From Microbacterium ureisolvens (GTDB lineage Bacteria; Actinomycetota; Actinomycetes; Actinomycetales; Microbacteriaceae), in NCBI RefSeq assembly GCF_015278315.1, contig NZ_JADIJE010000003.1, forward strand, positions 417,978 through 481,977: a stretch of 64,000 nt of DNA. The letters run 5' to 3'. Position numbers and translations under genes: made by a program. Numbering within the stretch: position 1 is the first letter of the stretch; each line of letters starts with the position of its first letter. Of this stretch, positions 41,911 to 49,623 are shown one piece after another. A model generated the notes under the pieces. The model searched no databases and had not been told where the DNA came from. It saw only the letters and a list, made by a program, of their open reading frames with translations.

Positions 41911-42089
41911 GACTCCTCCTTCGTCTTCCTGCGAGGGTGATTTCGGGTGGCGGCCAGGGCTGGCCGCTCGTATTCCACGCTAGGAAAGCCCCGGCGGCGC
42001 GGGCACCCCCTGGCGGAATCGGACGAAGAGGCGTAAAGGGCTTGCGGGTGTCACCGGCGAGGCCGGGGGCTGATCGCGAACGCGTGGGT

Positions 42090-42440
42090 TCAGGACGCGA
42101 CGAGGAGCTGCGAGACGCGGTCCAAGGCGCCTGGGACGAGCGCGAAGTATGCCCAGGTGCCCCGCTTGCTCCGGGTGAGGAAGCCGGCCCGGGTGAGGAT
42201 CTTGAGATGGTGCGACACGGTGGGCTGGCTGAGACCGACCGGCTCGATGAGGTCGCACACGCAGGCCTCGGCGTTATCGGAGGCGGCCACGATCGACAGC
42301 AGGCGCAGGCGCGTCGGGTCTGCCAGCGCTTTCATCGTGGTGGCCAGCTGCTCGGCTTCGTCCGCCCTGAGCGGCTCGCGCACCAGGGGTGCGCAGCACG
42401 CGCCGGCGGTGACGTCGGTGAGGTCGAGCATCGTGGTCAT
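42090..42440 (-). CDS. arsR: ArsR-family arsenite-responsive repressor
   Basis: The product has 116 residues. The winged helix reads MKALADPTRLRLLSIVAAS, LSQPTVSHHLKILTRAGFLT. A Cys pair at residues 15-16 (GACCAP) and EACVCDL (Cys60, Cys62) on the DNA-binding helix are the As(III)-binding features of ArsR proteins; a Cys15/Cys16 pair is also used by the Corynebacterium glutamicum ArsR. It is divergent from the flavoprotein gene. A perfect inverted repeat (42441-42460) begins at the base after its ATG, so it surely autoregulates. Confidence 0.88.
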   Translation of the reverse strand: MTTMLDLTDVTAGACCAPLVREPLRADEAEQLATTMKALADPTRLRLLSIVAASDNAEACVCDLIEPVGLSQPTVSHHLKILTRAGFLTRSKRGTWAYFALVPGALDRVSQLLVAS

Positions 42441-42460
42441 ATATCGACAGTAGTCGATAT
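42441..42460. promoter_or_regulatory. ArsR operator, TATCGAC type
   Basis: ATATCGAC and GTCGATAT are perfect 8-bp arms around AGTA, immediately upstream of the arsR start. Further TCGATA half-sites occur at about 42470 and 42505 toward the divergent flavoprotein gene. The motif differs from the ATAGAY type at the second ars unit. Confidence 0.72.
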
Positions 42461-42527
42461 TGACAGTCGTCGATAGATCTGCGCACAATCGAGCATCGAA
42501 GTTCGTCGATATCTCCAGGAGGCTGTT

Positions 42528-43847
42528 GTGACTCTGCTCGATCTGACCCCACGGACGCCGAGCGCGGATCGTGTGTCGACCCTTCCGGTCGCCATCATCG
42601 GTGCGGGGCCGATCGGCCTTGCGGCCGCGGCGAATCTGGTCGAGCGCGGCATCGACTTCGTCGTGTTCGAGGCCGGTCAGGAGCCCGCGGCGAGCGTGCG
42701 AGCGTGGGGCCACACGCGGCTCTTCTCGCCATGGAAGCACCTCGTGGACCCGGCATCCCGTCGCCTCCTCGCTGAGACAGGCTGGCAGATCCCCTCGCCG
42801 GAACAGGCTCCGACCGGAGCCGAGCTCGTGGATCGGTACGTCGCCCCGGTGGCCGCGCTGCCGGAGATCGCGTCGCGGCTGCACCTGGGTGTCGAGGTGA
42901 TCGCGGTCGCGCGGGAGGGCATGGACCGTACGAGGACACGCTCCCGCGCCGCGACCCCGTTCACCGTCCGCATCCGCCGCGCGAACGGCGACGTCGAGGA
43001 TGTGGCGGCGCGCGCGGTGATCGACGCATCGGGCACCTACCGCACCCCCAACTCGCTGTCGTCCGACGGACTGGAGCTCCTGGGAATGGCCGACATCGCG
43101 GATGCCGTCACTCCGGCGCTTCCCGACGTCCTCGGTCGCGACCGCCACCTCTTCGCGGGCCGCCACACGACGGTCGTCGGTGCGGGGCATTCCGCCGCCA
43201 ACACGCTGCTCGCCCTGGCCGACCTCGCGCACGAGGAGCCCGGGACGAGCGTGACCTGGCTGATCCGCAACGCGCGTGCGGTTCGGGTGTCGTCGTCGGC
43301 GGACGACGAGCTGGCCGATCGCGCGCGGCTCGGCGGTCGCGTCGATCAGGCGGTCGCCGACGGCCGGATCGAGGTGCTCGACGGCTTCGAGATCATTCGC
43401 GCCCGGCGCGCGGGGGAGGGGGTCGAGCTCGTCGGGCATCGCCGCGGTGACGTCGTCAGGCACTCCACCGACGTCGTCGTCAACGCGACCGGCTTCCGCC
43501 CCGATCTGGCGATGCTCCGCGAGGTCCGGCTCGACCTCGACGAGATCGTCGAGGCGCCGCGGCGCCTCGCCCCTCTCATCGACCCGAACGTGCACTCCTG
43601 CGGCACCGTCGAGCCCCACGGCTTCCGCGAGCTCACGCATCCGGAGCAGGGATTCTTCGTCGTCGGCATGAAGTCCTACGGCCGCGCGCCGACGTTCCTC
43701 CTGGCCACCGGGTATGAGCAGGTGCGCTCGGTCACCGCGTGGCTCGCCGGCGACGTCGCGTCGGCGTCGGACGTCGAACTCGTCCTGCCGGCGACCGGGG
43801 TGTGCTCGACGGGCTCGGCCGCGGGCGCATCGAGCTGCTGCTCATGA
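42528..43847 (+). CDS. ArsO-like flavin-dependent oxidoreductase of the ars cluster
   Basis: The product has 439 residues. The N-terminal FAD motif is VAIIGAGPIGLAAAANL; the NADP motif is TTVVGAGHSAANTLLAL. The C-terminal part has NATGFRPDL. The last 25 residues contain four Cys (GVCSTG and SSCCS), a thiol-rich tail that could bind As(III). This flavoprotein type recurs in actinobacterial arsenic operons next to ArsR, where it is called ArsO or a putative monooxygenase. Start GTG 42528 with AGGAGG six bases upstream. It overlaps the acetyltransferase start by four bases (ATGA). Confidence 0.8.
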   Translation: MTLLDLTPRTPSADRVSTLPVAIIGAGPIGLAAAANLVERGIDFVVFEAGQEPAASVRAWGHTRLFSPWKHLVDPASRRLLAETGWQIPSPEQAPTGAELVDRYVAPVAALPEIASRLHLGVEVIAVAREGMDRTRTRSRAATPFTVRIRRANGDVEDVAARAVIDASGTYRTPNSLSSDGLELLGMADIADAVTPALPDVLGRDRHLFAGRHTTVVGAGHSAANTLLALADLAHEEPGTSVTWLIRNARAVRVSSSADDELADRARLGGRVDQAVADGRIEVLDGFEIIRARRAGEGVELVGHRRGDVVRHSTDVVVNATGFRPDLAMLREVRLDLDEIVEAPRRLAPLIDPNVHSCGTVEPHGFRELTHPEQGFFVVGMKSYGRAPTFLLATGYEQVRSVTAWLAGDVASASDVELVLPATGVCSTGSAAGASSCCS

Positions 43848-44377
43848 TCACGGTTCGGCAGATGACGGCGGCGGACTGGCCCGCTGTCGAGAGCATCTAC
43901 GCGCAGGGCATCGAGGACGGCGAGGCGACCTTCGAGGTCGCCACGCCGACCTGGGAGGTCTTCGAGGCGGGCAAGCTCCCCGGGCTGCGGCTTGTGGGCG
44001 TGGCCGACGGTGACGCGGTTGTCGGCTGGATAGCCGGCTCTGCGGTCTCGTCGCGTCCGGCATACCGCGGGGTCGTCGAGCACTCGGTGTACATCGACCG
44101 GGCGGCGCGCGGGCGCGGCGTCGGGCGCGCGCTGCTGGATGCCTTCATCGAGGCGTCCGAGCAGGCCGGCGTATGGACGGTCCAGTCGAGCATCTTCCCC
44201 GAGAACACGGCGAGCATGCGACTGCACGAGGCGGCGGGGTTCCGGACGGTGGGCCGTCGCGAACGGATCGCGCGGTCGGGAACCGGTCCGCACGCGGGAG
44301 CATGGCGCGACACCCTGCTGATCGAGCGCCGCAGCGCCGTCGTGCACGGAGCGGAGCCGTCAGCCCTCGCGGAGTGA
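43844..44377 (+). CDS. GNAT acetyltransferase, ArsN/phosphinothricin-acetyltransferase type
   Basis: The product has 177 residues. It resembles PAT/ArsN enzymes throughout: ITVRQMTAADWPAVESIYAQ, GIEDGEATFEVATPTWE, HSVYIDRAARGRGVGRALLD (acetyl-CoA loop) and SIFPENTASMRLHEAAGFRT. ArsN1-type enzymes acetylate arsinothricin, PAT enzymes acetylate phosphinothricin; the two are not separable by eye. The ATG overlaps the flavoprotein stop, so it belongs to that ars unit. Its 3' end overlaps the convergent monooxygenase gene by 18 bases. Confidence 0.83.
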   Translation: MITVRQMTAADWPAVESIYAQGIEDGEATFEVATPTWEVFEAGKLPGLRLVGVADGDAVVGWIAGSAVSSRPAYRGVVEHSVYIDRAARGRGVGRALLDAFIEASEQAGVWTVQSSIFPENTASMRLHEAAGFRTVGRRERIARSGTGPHAGAWRDTLLIERRSAVVHGAEPSALAE

Positions 44378-45892
44378 GCGTGGCACGTGGGCCCCGAACG
44401 CCTGCACGGCATCCTGCGCCGCAGCCTCGGCGGCGACGAATCCGTCGGGCCGTACGAGGTAGAGGCGATCCGAGCGCAGCCGCCCGTACGGATCGGCGGG
44501 GAAGTCGGTCCCCTCGGCGCCCAGCGCCCGCGCGACCGCTTGCGCGGCATCCGTCTGCGCAAGGCCGTACGAGTGCACCTGCCAGGTGAAGCGCCGCAGC
44601 GGCGCATGGTTGCCGCCGGTCCATGAGAGCCGCCGCCCGACGACGCGGTCCCGCCGGCCGCGCGCGCGGCGCCTCTCGTCATCCGACATCCAGTAGTGGA
44701 TCCGGATCTGAGCGAGGTAGCCGTAGATGCGCCCGGTGCCGACGATGCGCGGCACGATCCGCACGGCGATAGGGGCGATGACGGGGACGACGCGGCTCCG
44801 CACGAAGCGCGCGAACGGTGTGGACGACGTGATCCGGTGGAACGCGGCATCCGTCGTCCTCACCAGCCGCGAGGCGACGGGCCGTCGTTCGGCCTCGTAG
44901 CGGTCGAGGGTGCGCGGGTCGGCGCCGTGCCGGATCACGTCGGCGAGCTTGCACGCCAGATTGTGCGCGTCCTGCAGGCCGGTGTTCATGCCCTGCGCAC
45001 CCACCGGCGAGTGCACGTGCGCCGCGTCGCCGACGAGGAACACGGGGCCGGACCGGAAGCGCGCGGCGAGGCGATGATGCACCCGATAGCTCGACGACCA
45101 CGCGGCGTCGTCGAAGCCCACTCCGAACTCCCGCTGCAACCGCGCGCGCACGGCGGTCGTGAGATCCGCGTCCTCGCCCTCCCGCACGCCGAGCAGGCGA
45201 TCATGGCCGTCGTCGCCCATCGGGAAGGTGAGGAGGAAGTCGTCGCGGGCGAACCGCAGGTTCACCGCGGACCGGGCAAGCCCGCTCGTGCCGACAGCGT
45301 CGATGACGTAGAAGCGGCGCGGGTTCGTCGTCCCCGCGAAGTCGATGCCGAGCAGCTCGCGGACGGTCGACGACGCGCCGTCGGCGGCGATGCACCATCG
45401 TGCGCGAAGCGTGCTCGACGAGCCCTGCGGCGTCCTCACCTCGGCCGTCACCGGGAAGGCCGCCGACTCGTCGACCTCGATGGAGGAGAGCGGATGCCGC
45501 CACCGCACGTCGCCGCCGGCGTCGGCGAGTGCTCGTCCGAGGATCTGCTCGTTCCTGCTCTGCTCGAGCACGTGGATGCCGGGAAACGGCGTCAGGGTCC
45601 GCCCGAACGCCGCGAAGCTCACGGCGGAGAAAGTCCTGTCGCGGTAGCCGGGAACGATCTTCGGCGACCGCTGCGCGTGCGCTGCGACCTCTTCACCCAG
45701 GCCCAACTGGGCGTACAGCTCCATCGATCGCGCCTGCAGCGCGAGGGCCCGCGATTCTCGTGTCGGCCCGTCCTTGCCGTCGACGACCACTGCGCGCACC
45801 CCGAGCCGTGCCAGACACAGCGCGGCCATGAGCCCGCTCGGCCCCGCCCCGACGACGAGCACGTCCGTCTGCTCCACATTGCTGGCTGCCAC
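44360..45892 (-). CDS. FAD-dependent aromatic-ring hydroxylase-like monooxygenase
   Basis: The product has about 510 residues. It shows the PHBH-type motifs: DVLVVGAGPSGLMAALCLARLG (FAD, N-terminal), the DG motif CIAADGASSTVRELLG and GPVFLVGDAAHVHSPVGAQG with MNTGLQDAHNLACKL. Such enzymes hydroxylate aromatic or polyketide substrates with NAD(P)H and FAD. GTG 45892 or 45877 are the likely starts; neither has a clear ribosome site. It lies between the two ars units on the opposite strand and shares a divergent promoter region with the ArsR-ArsC gene, but an arsenic role is not evident. Confidence 0.82.
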   Translation of the reverse strand: MAASNVEQTDVLVVGAGPSGLMAALCLARLGVRAVVVDGKDGPTRESRALALQARSMELYAQLGLGEEVAAHAQRSPKIVPGYRDRTFSAVSFAAFGRTLTPFPGIHVLEQSRNEQILGRALADAGGDVRWRHPLSSIEVDESAAFPVTAEVRTPQGSSSTLRARWCIAADGASSTVRELLGIDFAGTTNPRRFYVIDAVGTSGLARSAVNLRFARDDFLLTFPMGDDGHDRLLGVREGEDADLTTAVRARLQREFGVGFDDAAWSSSYRVHHRLAARFRSGPVFLVGDAAHVHSPVGAQGMNTGLQDAHNLACKLADVIRHGADPRTLDRYEAERRPVASRLVRTTDAAFHRITSSTPFARFVRSRVVPVIAPIAVRIVPRIVGTGRIYGYLAQIRIHYWMSDDERRRARGRRDRVVGRRLSWTGGNHAPLRRFTWQVHSYGLAQTDAAQAVARALGAEGTDFPADPYGRLRSDRLYLVRPDGFVAAEAAAQDAVQAFGAHVPRSLREG

Positions 45893-45966
45893 ACCACGAC
45901 GATCTTGGAGAAGCGTGCGGGAGTCAACGCCGGGTGTCGGCATCGGTGGCGGGAAAGGCTCGGCAG

Positions 45967-45982
45967 ATAGACTGGCGTCTAT
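45967..45982. promoter_or_regulatory. ArsR operator, ATAGAY type, over the promoter and start of the ArsR-ArsC gene
   Basis: ATAGAC-TGGC-GTCTAT (45967-45982) is a perfect inverted repeat. It covers the -10 TAGACT (45968-45973) and the first bases of the start codon (45981), so a bound repressor would block a leaderless transcript. The same half-sites occur at 46869-46884. Confidence 0.72.
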
Positions 45983-46865
45983 GGATACAGCGGCGGATAC
46001 CTCCGCGCTGACGGTGGTGGCCGACCCCACTCGTGCCCGCATTCTGCGGCTGATCATCGACGCCCCTGACGGTCGAGAGCTGGTGGGCCGTCTCGCCGAC
46101 GCGCTGGGCCTGCGCCAGCCCACGGTGAGTCATCACATGCGGGCACTCCTCGAAGCGGGTGTGGTCGATCGCGAGCCCGATGGTCGGCGGGTCTGGTATT
46201 TCCTCGACCCCGGCCATGCGGATCTCGTCACCGCGCTGCTCGGCGGCGCGCGACACGACGGGCAGGGCCCCGATCTGGACCGCGTCATCGCCGACCTGCG
46301 GGATCGGTTCCGCGGGGTGATCGGCCCCGAAACGGTGCAGCGCTATGTGCATGAGAGTCATGCCCTGCTCGCCGCGCGAGGATCCACTTCTCTGTTGACA
46401 TCGCGGACGGCGGCGTTCGCGGCGCAGCGGCTGTCGGACATGCTGCGCGTGGACGACGACCATCGCGAGGTGCCGGAGGTGCTCTTCGTCTGCGTGCAGA
46501 ACGCGGGGCGCTCGCAACTGGCGGCGGCGATCCTCCGCCAGCTCGCCGGCGACCGCGTGATCGTGCGCACGGCCGGCTCGGAGCCCGCCGCCGACGTCCG
46601 TGCCTCGATCGTGGCGGCACTCGACGAGATCGGTGTTCCCCTCGGCGGGGAGTTCCCGAAGCCGCTCACCGATGAGGCCGTCCGTGCCGCCGACTACGTG
46701 ATCACGATGGGGTGCGGCGACGCCTGCCCGGTGTATCCCGGCCGCCGCTACCTCGACTGGGACATCGACGACCCCGCAGGCGAGTCGATCGCCGGGGTGC
46801 GGCGCATCCGGGACGACATCGACGGCCGCGTGCGGAAGCTGCTCGAGCAGATGCCGCTTCGGTAA
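45981..46865 (+). CDS. ArsR-ArsC fusion: arsenic-responsive repressor joined to arsenate reductase
   Basis: The product has 294 residues. Residues 1-85 are an ArsR winged helix (VVADPTRARILRLIIDAP, LRQPTVSHHMRALLEAGVVD). A helical linker of about 70 residues follows. Residues about 160-294 are a low-molecular-weight-phosphatase-like ArsC (VLFVCVQNAGRSQLAAAIL with CX5R, then VITMGCGDACPVYPG). Such arsRC fusions are, to my recollection, known from Microbacterium ars clusters. It would sense As(III) and reduce arsenate, probably with mycothiol. The start codon lies within an operator-like repeat. Fewer Cys in the ArsR part than in the upstream ArsR. Confidence 0.88.
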   Translation: MDTAADTSALTVVADPTRARILRLIIDAPDGRELVGRLADALGLRQPTVSHHMRALLEAGVVDREPDGRRVWYFLDPGHADLVTALLGGARHDGQGPDLDRVIADLRDRFRGVIGPETVQRYVHESHALLAARGSTSLLTSRTAAFAAQRLSDMLRVDDDHREVPEVLFVCVQNAGRSQLAAAILRQLAGDRVIVRTAGSEPAADVRASIVAALDEIGVPLGGEFPKPLTDEAVRAADYVITMGCGDACPVYPGRRYLDWDIDDPAGESIAGVRRIRDDIDGRVRKLLEQMPLR

Positions 46866-46889
46866 AGCATAGATTCTGATCTATGCTTT
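46864..46889. promoter_or_regulatory. 26-nt palindrome: ArsR-type operator/attenuator before arsC
   Basis: AAAGCATAGAT (46864-46874) and ATCTATGCTTT (46879-46889) are perfect 11-bp arms around TCTG. It begins inside the TAA stop of the fusion gene and lies 22 bases before arsC. The core ATAGAT-N4-ATCTAT matches the ATAGAC-N4-GTCTAT site of the fusion gene, and TATGCT (46882-46887) could serve as a -10. So arsC and the channel gene probably have their own arsenic-controlled promoter. Confidence 0.72.
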
Positions 46890-46911
46890 GACCGAGAGAA
46901 GGCGAGTGACC

Positions 46912-47334
46912 ATGAGCGAGAAGCCGACCGTCCTGTTCGTCTGCGTGCACAACGCCGGCAGGTCGCAGATGGCAGCCGGTTACCTCCGGAGTCTGGCCGG
47001 TGACCGGGTCGAGGTGCTGTCGGCGGGGTCCGCGCCGAAGGACGAGATCAATCCGGTCGCGATCGAGGCGATGGCCGAGCAGGGCATCGACATCGCGGGG
47101 AACACGCCGAAAGTCCTCACCGTCGACGCGGTGAGGGAGTCTGACGTGGTCATCACCATGGGCTGCGGCGATGCATGCCCGATCTTCCCGGGCAAGCGCT
47201 ACGAAGACTGGCAGCTCGACGACCCGGCGGGGCAGGGGATCGAGGCCGTGCGGCCGATCCGCGACGAGATCCGCGTACGCGTCGAGCAGCTCCTGACCGA
47301 CCTGCTGCCGCCGACACCGGCGTCGCCGGCGTGA
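46912..47334 (+). CDS. arsC: Arsenate reductase, mycothiol/thioredoxin-linked LMW-phosphatase type
   Basis: The product has 140 residues. The catalytic loop is VLFVCVHNAGRSQMAAGYL (CX5R at residues about 11-17). VITMGCGDACPIFPGKRYED WQL continues the family pattern, with one Cys in MGCGDAC on either side of GDA. This form is like the C. glutamicum ArsC1/C2 enzymes, which pass electrons from mycothiol and mycoredoxin. It converts arsenate to arsenite in the cytoplasm. AGGCGAG lies upstream of the ATG. The stop overlaps the aquaporin start (GTGA, 47331-47334). Confidence 0.9.
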   Translation: MSEKPTVLFVCVHNAGRSQMAAGYLRSLAGDRVEVLSAGSAPKDEINPVAIEAMAEQGIDIAGNTPKVLTVDAVRESDVVITMGCGDACPIFPGKRYEDWQLDDPAGQGIEAVRPIRDEIRVRVEQLLTDLLPPTPASPA

Positions 47335-48077
47335 CCCGAGGCCTGACCCTCGCCCGGCGTGCCGGCGCCGAGCTCGTCGGCACCGGGCTGCTGGTGACGG
47401 TCGTCGTGGGCTCGGGGATCGCCGCGGAGCGCCTGTCGACCGACACCGGCTTGCGGCTGCTGGAGAACTCCCTCGCCACCGCGCTCGGGCTGGGAGTGCT
47501 CATCCTGCTGCTCGGACCGGTATCGGGAGCGCACTTCAACCCGATGGTGTCGATCGCCGACGCGATGCTCGGTCGGCGCGGTCGTGTCGGGCTTCCGATC
47601 CTCGCTCTGACGATCTACGTCGGAGCGCAGCTGCTCGGCGCCGTCGGCGGTGCTGTGCTGGCGAACCTCATGTTCGCCGTTCCGACCACCCTGTCGACCA
47701 CGGCTCGCGCCACGCCCGCCACCGTGCTCGGGGAGGTCGTCGCCACGGCGGGCCTGGTGCTGCTCATCACCGGCCTCGCGCGGGCCGGCCGGCCCCTCCC
47801 GCAGGTCGCCGTCGCCGTGGGCGCCTACATCGGGGCGGCCTACTGGTTCACCAGCTCGACATCCTTCGCCAATCCAGCGGTGACCGTCGGAAGGATCTTC
47901 ACCGACAGCTTCGCCGGGATCGCCCCGGCGTCGGTGCCGCCGTTCCTGGCGGCTCAGGTTGTGGGCGCGGCCATCGGGATGGGGCTGGCACTCCTGCTGT
48001 TCCCGCGGGTCGTCTCCGTGACGGCGGACCTCGTGGCGCAGCCTGTGCTCACCGAGCCGGCGGAGGGCTCGAGCTGA
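47331..48077 (+). CDS. Aquaglyceroporin (AqpS-like) arsenite channel
   Basis: The product has 248 residues with six membrane segments. The two pore loops are GAHFNPMVSIAD (an NPM variant of NPA) and SFANPAVTVGR with the usual Arg. The N-terminus carries the Glu of TM1 (GAELVGTGLLV). Its GTG start overlaps the arsC stop, so the two are one translational unit. This matches aquaglyceroporins that let arsenite leave the cell after arsenate reduction, as in Sinorhizobium AqpS. No ArsB or Acr3 pump lies in the window. Confidence 0.87.
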   Translation: MTRGLTLARRAGAELVGTGLLVTVVVGSGIAAERLSTDTGLRLLENSLATALGLGVLILLLGPVSGAHFNPMVSIADAMLGRRGRVGLPILALTIYVGAQLLGAVGGAVLANLMFAVPTTLSTTARATPATVLGEVVATAGLVLLITGLARAGRPLPQVAVAVGAYIGAAYWFTSSTSFANPAVTVGRIFTDSFAGIAPASVPPFLAAQVVGAAIGMGLALLLFPRVVSVTADLVAQPVLTEPAEGSS

Positions 48078-48104
48078 ACTCCTGACGTCGGCGCTTCGGG
48101 GTGG

Positions 48105-48110
48105 AACACT
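48105..48110 (+). promoter_or_regulatory. -10 hexamer of a leaderless promoter
   Basis: AACACT lies exactly six bases before the ATG of the DMT transporter gene (48117). It is less canonical than the TAnnnT hexamers elsewhere in the window. Confidence 0.3.
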
Positions 48111-48116
48111 GGTGCC

Positions 48117-49163
48117 ATGTTCGGAGCGGCCCTGTCGAACCGTGGCGTGCAGGCGGCGCTGGCGTCGGCACTGCTGTTCGGTGCGGGAACGCCGTTGGCG
48201 AAGCTTCTCCTCGGTGACGTCAGCCCGTGGATGCTCGCGGGTCTGCTCTACTGCGGCTCCGGCGTGGGGCTGACGATCTTCCGCCTCGTCCGCCGGGCCG
48301 AGCGCGTCCATCTGGGGCGGGCGGAGGTGCTGCCGCTGGCCGGCGCGATCCTCGCTGGTGGAGTTGCGGCGCCCGTCCTGCTCATGCTGGGACTCTCCCA
48401 CATGCCCGCGTCCGGCGCCTCGCTGCTGCTCAACGCGGAGGGCGTCTTCACGGCGGTGCTGGCGTGGATGGTGTTCCGCGAGAACGTCGACCGCCGCGTC
48501 GCGCTGGGCATGCTCGCCATCGTCGCGGGGGCGGTGATCCTCAGCATCCCCACCGGCGCGGAGGTGGGGGAGGCGTGGCCGTCGCTTGCGGTGCTCGCCG
48601 CCTGCCTGTGCTGGGGCGTCGACAACAACCTCACGCGCATGGTCGCGCTCAATGACGCCACCTGGCTCGCCGCGGTCAAGGGCATCGTCGCCGGTCCGGT
48701 GAACCTCGTCCTCGCGTTCGCGCTGGGCGCCACCCTGCCCGCGCTCGGCCTCACGGCGGCAGCCCTCGGTGTCGGCTTCCTCGCTTACGGCGTGAGCCTC
48801 GCGCTCTTCATCGTCGGCATGCGTCACGTCGGCACCGCCCGCGCCGGCGCCTATTTCTCCGTCGCGCCGTTCTTCGGCGCGCTGCTCGCCGTCGCCCTCG
48901 GCGAACCCCTCACCTGGCAGCTCGTGGTGGCGGGGCTGCTGATGGCCCTGGGTGTCTGGTTGCACCTCACCGAGCGCCACGGGCACCAGCACACCCACGA
49001 GCGGCTGACGCACGACCACTGGCATACGCACGACGAACACCATCAGCACGAGCACCCCGAGCCCGTGCCGGCCGGCACGCGACACCGGCACCCGCACACG
49101 CACGAGCCGATGACGCACAGCCACGAGCACTATCCCGACGCTCATCACCGGCACACGCACTGA
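48117..49163 (+). CDS. DMT/EamA-family transporter with a His-rich C-terminal tail
   Basis: The product has 348 residues. Residues 1-280 carry ten membrane segments in two EamA repeats. The last 66 residues contain 24 His in HGHQHTH, HDEHHQHEH and THSHEHYPDAHHRHTH-like runs, facing the cytoplasm. Such tails bind Zn, Ni, Co or Cu, so this may be a metal-regulated or metal exporter. It follows the aquaporin gene by 39 bp but has its own -10-like AACACT six bases before the ATG. A role with arsenic is not supported. Confidence 0.85.
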   Translation: MFGAALSNRGVQAALASALLFGAGTPLAKLLLGDVSPWMLAGLLYCGSGVGLTIFRLVRRAERVHLGRAEVLPLAGAILAGGVAAPVLLMLGLSHMPASGASLLLNAEGVFTAVLAWMVFRENVDRRVALGMLAIVAGAVILSIPTGAEVGEAWPSLAVLAACLCWGVDNNLTRMVALNDATWLAAVKGIVAGPVNLVLAFALGATLPALGLTAAALGVGFLAYGVSLALFIVGMRHVGTARAGAYFSVAPFFGALLAVALGEPLTWQLVVAGLLMALGVWLHLTERHGHQHTHERLTHDHWHTHDEHHQHEHPEPVPAGTRHRHPHTHEPMTHSHEHYPDAHHRHTH

Positions 49164-49170
49164 ACTGGCG

Positions 49171-49449
49171 GTGGGGATCCGCCGGGCACGCTCAGTCCGC
49201 CCCCGACCGTTGCGCGTCGAGCGCGCCGTCGTCTACGCGCCGATCACCCCGGCCCGGCTCGAGGAGGCGCTCGCCGACGCGGGTCTGGACGCCGGGACGA
49301 TCGGCTTCGTCGCCGCCATGGAGGACGGCATCGCCCGAGGTGTGCTCTCCGACGCCGACCTCACTCTCGCGCGCCTCATCGGTCGTCCGACGACGCCGAT
49401 CGCCGACGCGCTGCGCGCCGGGGTCGATGCCGCACCCGTCACCGTGTGA
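49171..49449 (+). pseudogene. C-terminal remnant of an NmrA/SDR-type NAD(P)-binding protein
   Basis: The frame (GTG 49171, 92 codons) matches only the C-terminal region typical of NmrA-like reductases: VVYAPITPARLEEALADAGL, then a helical segment ending LTLARLIGRPTTPIADAL. The nucleotide-binding N-terminal half (GxxGxxG) is missing; the DMT transporter gene ends just upstream. It is therefore probably a truncated gene, though an independent small protein cannot be excluded. Confidence 0.5.
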
Positions 49450-49465
49450 GGGTTCGGCACGAAGG

Positions 49466-49501
49466 CGGAGGGGACGGATGCCGCGGCATCCGTCCCCTCC
49501 G
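49466..49501. repeat. Perfect 36-bp palindrome, probable bidirectional terminator
   Basis: CGGAGGGGACGGATGCCG (49466-49483) is followed directly by its exact complement (49484-49501) with no loop bases. It lies between two convergent genes and contains the GGATGCC/GGCATCC pair that recurs in the window. As RNA it would form a very stable hairpin. Confidence 0.85.
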
Positions 49502-49623
49502 TGTGCAGTCCGTGCGGGCGGTGGGTGTGGGCCGCCGGCCTGCGCGTCTGGGCAGCCCCCGACCTTCGGGGTGGTCGAGGGCTGCCGGCTGTGGTGCGGC
49601 CGCCTCAGCGGTCCCCGGGACTC

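Noticed and set aside
42090..43640. 516-codon minus-strand frame covering arsR and the flavoprotein gene
   Set aside because: Only its last 116 codons are real (ArsR). The rest is antisense to the FAD/NADP motifs and crosses the ArsR operator.
47199..49160. 653-codon minus-strand frame
   Set aside because: It is antisense to the aquaporin and DMT transporter genes, with low-complexity Arg/Glu/His content and no domain.
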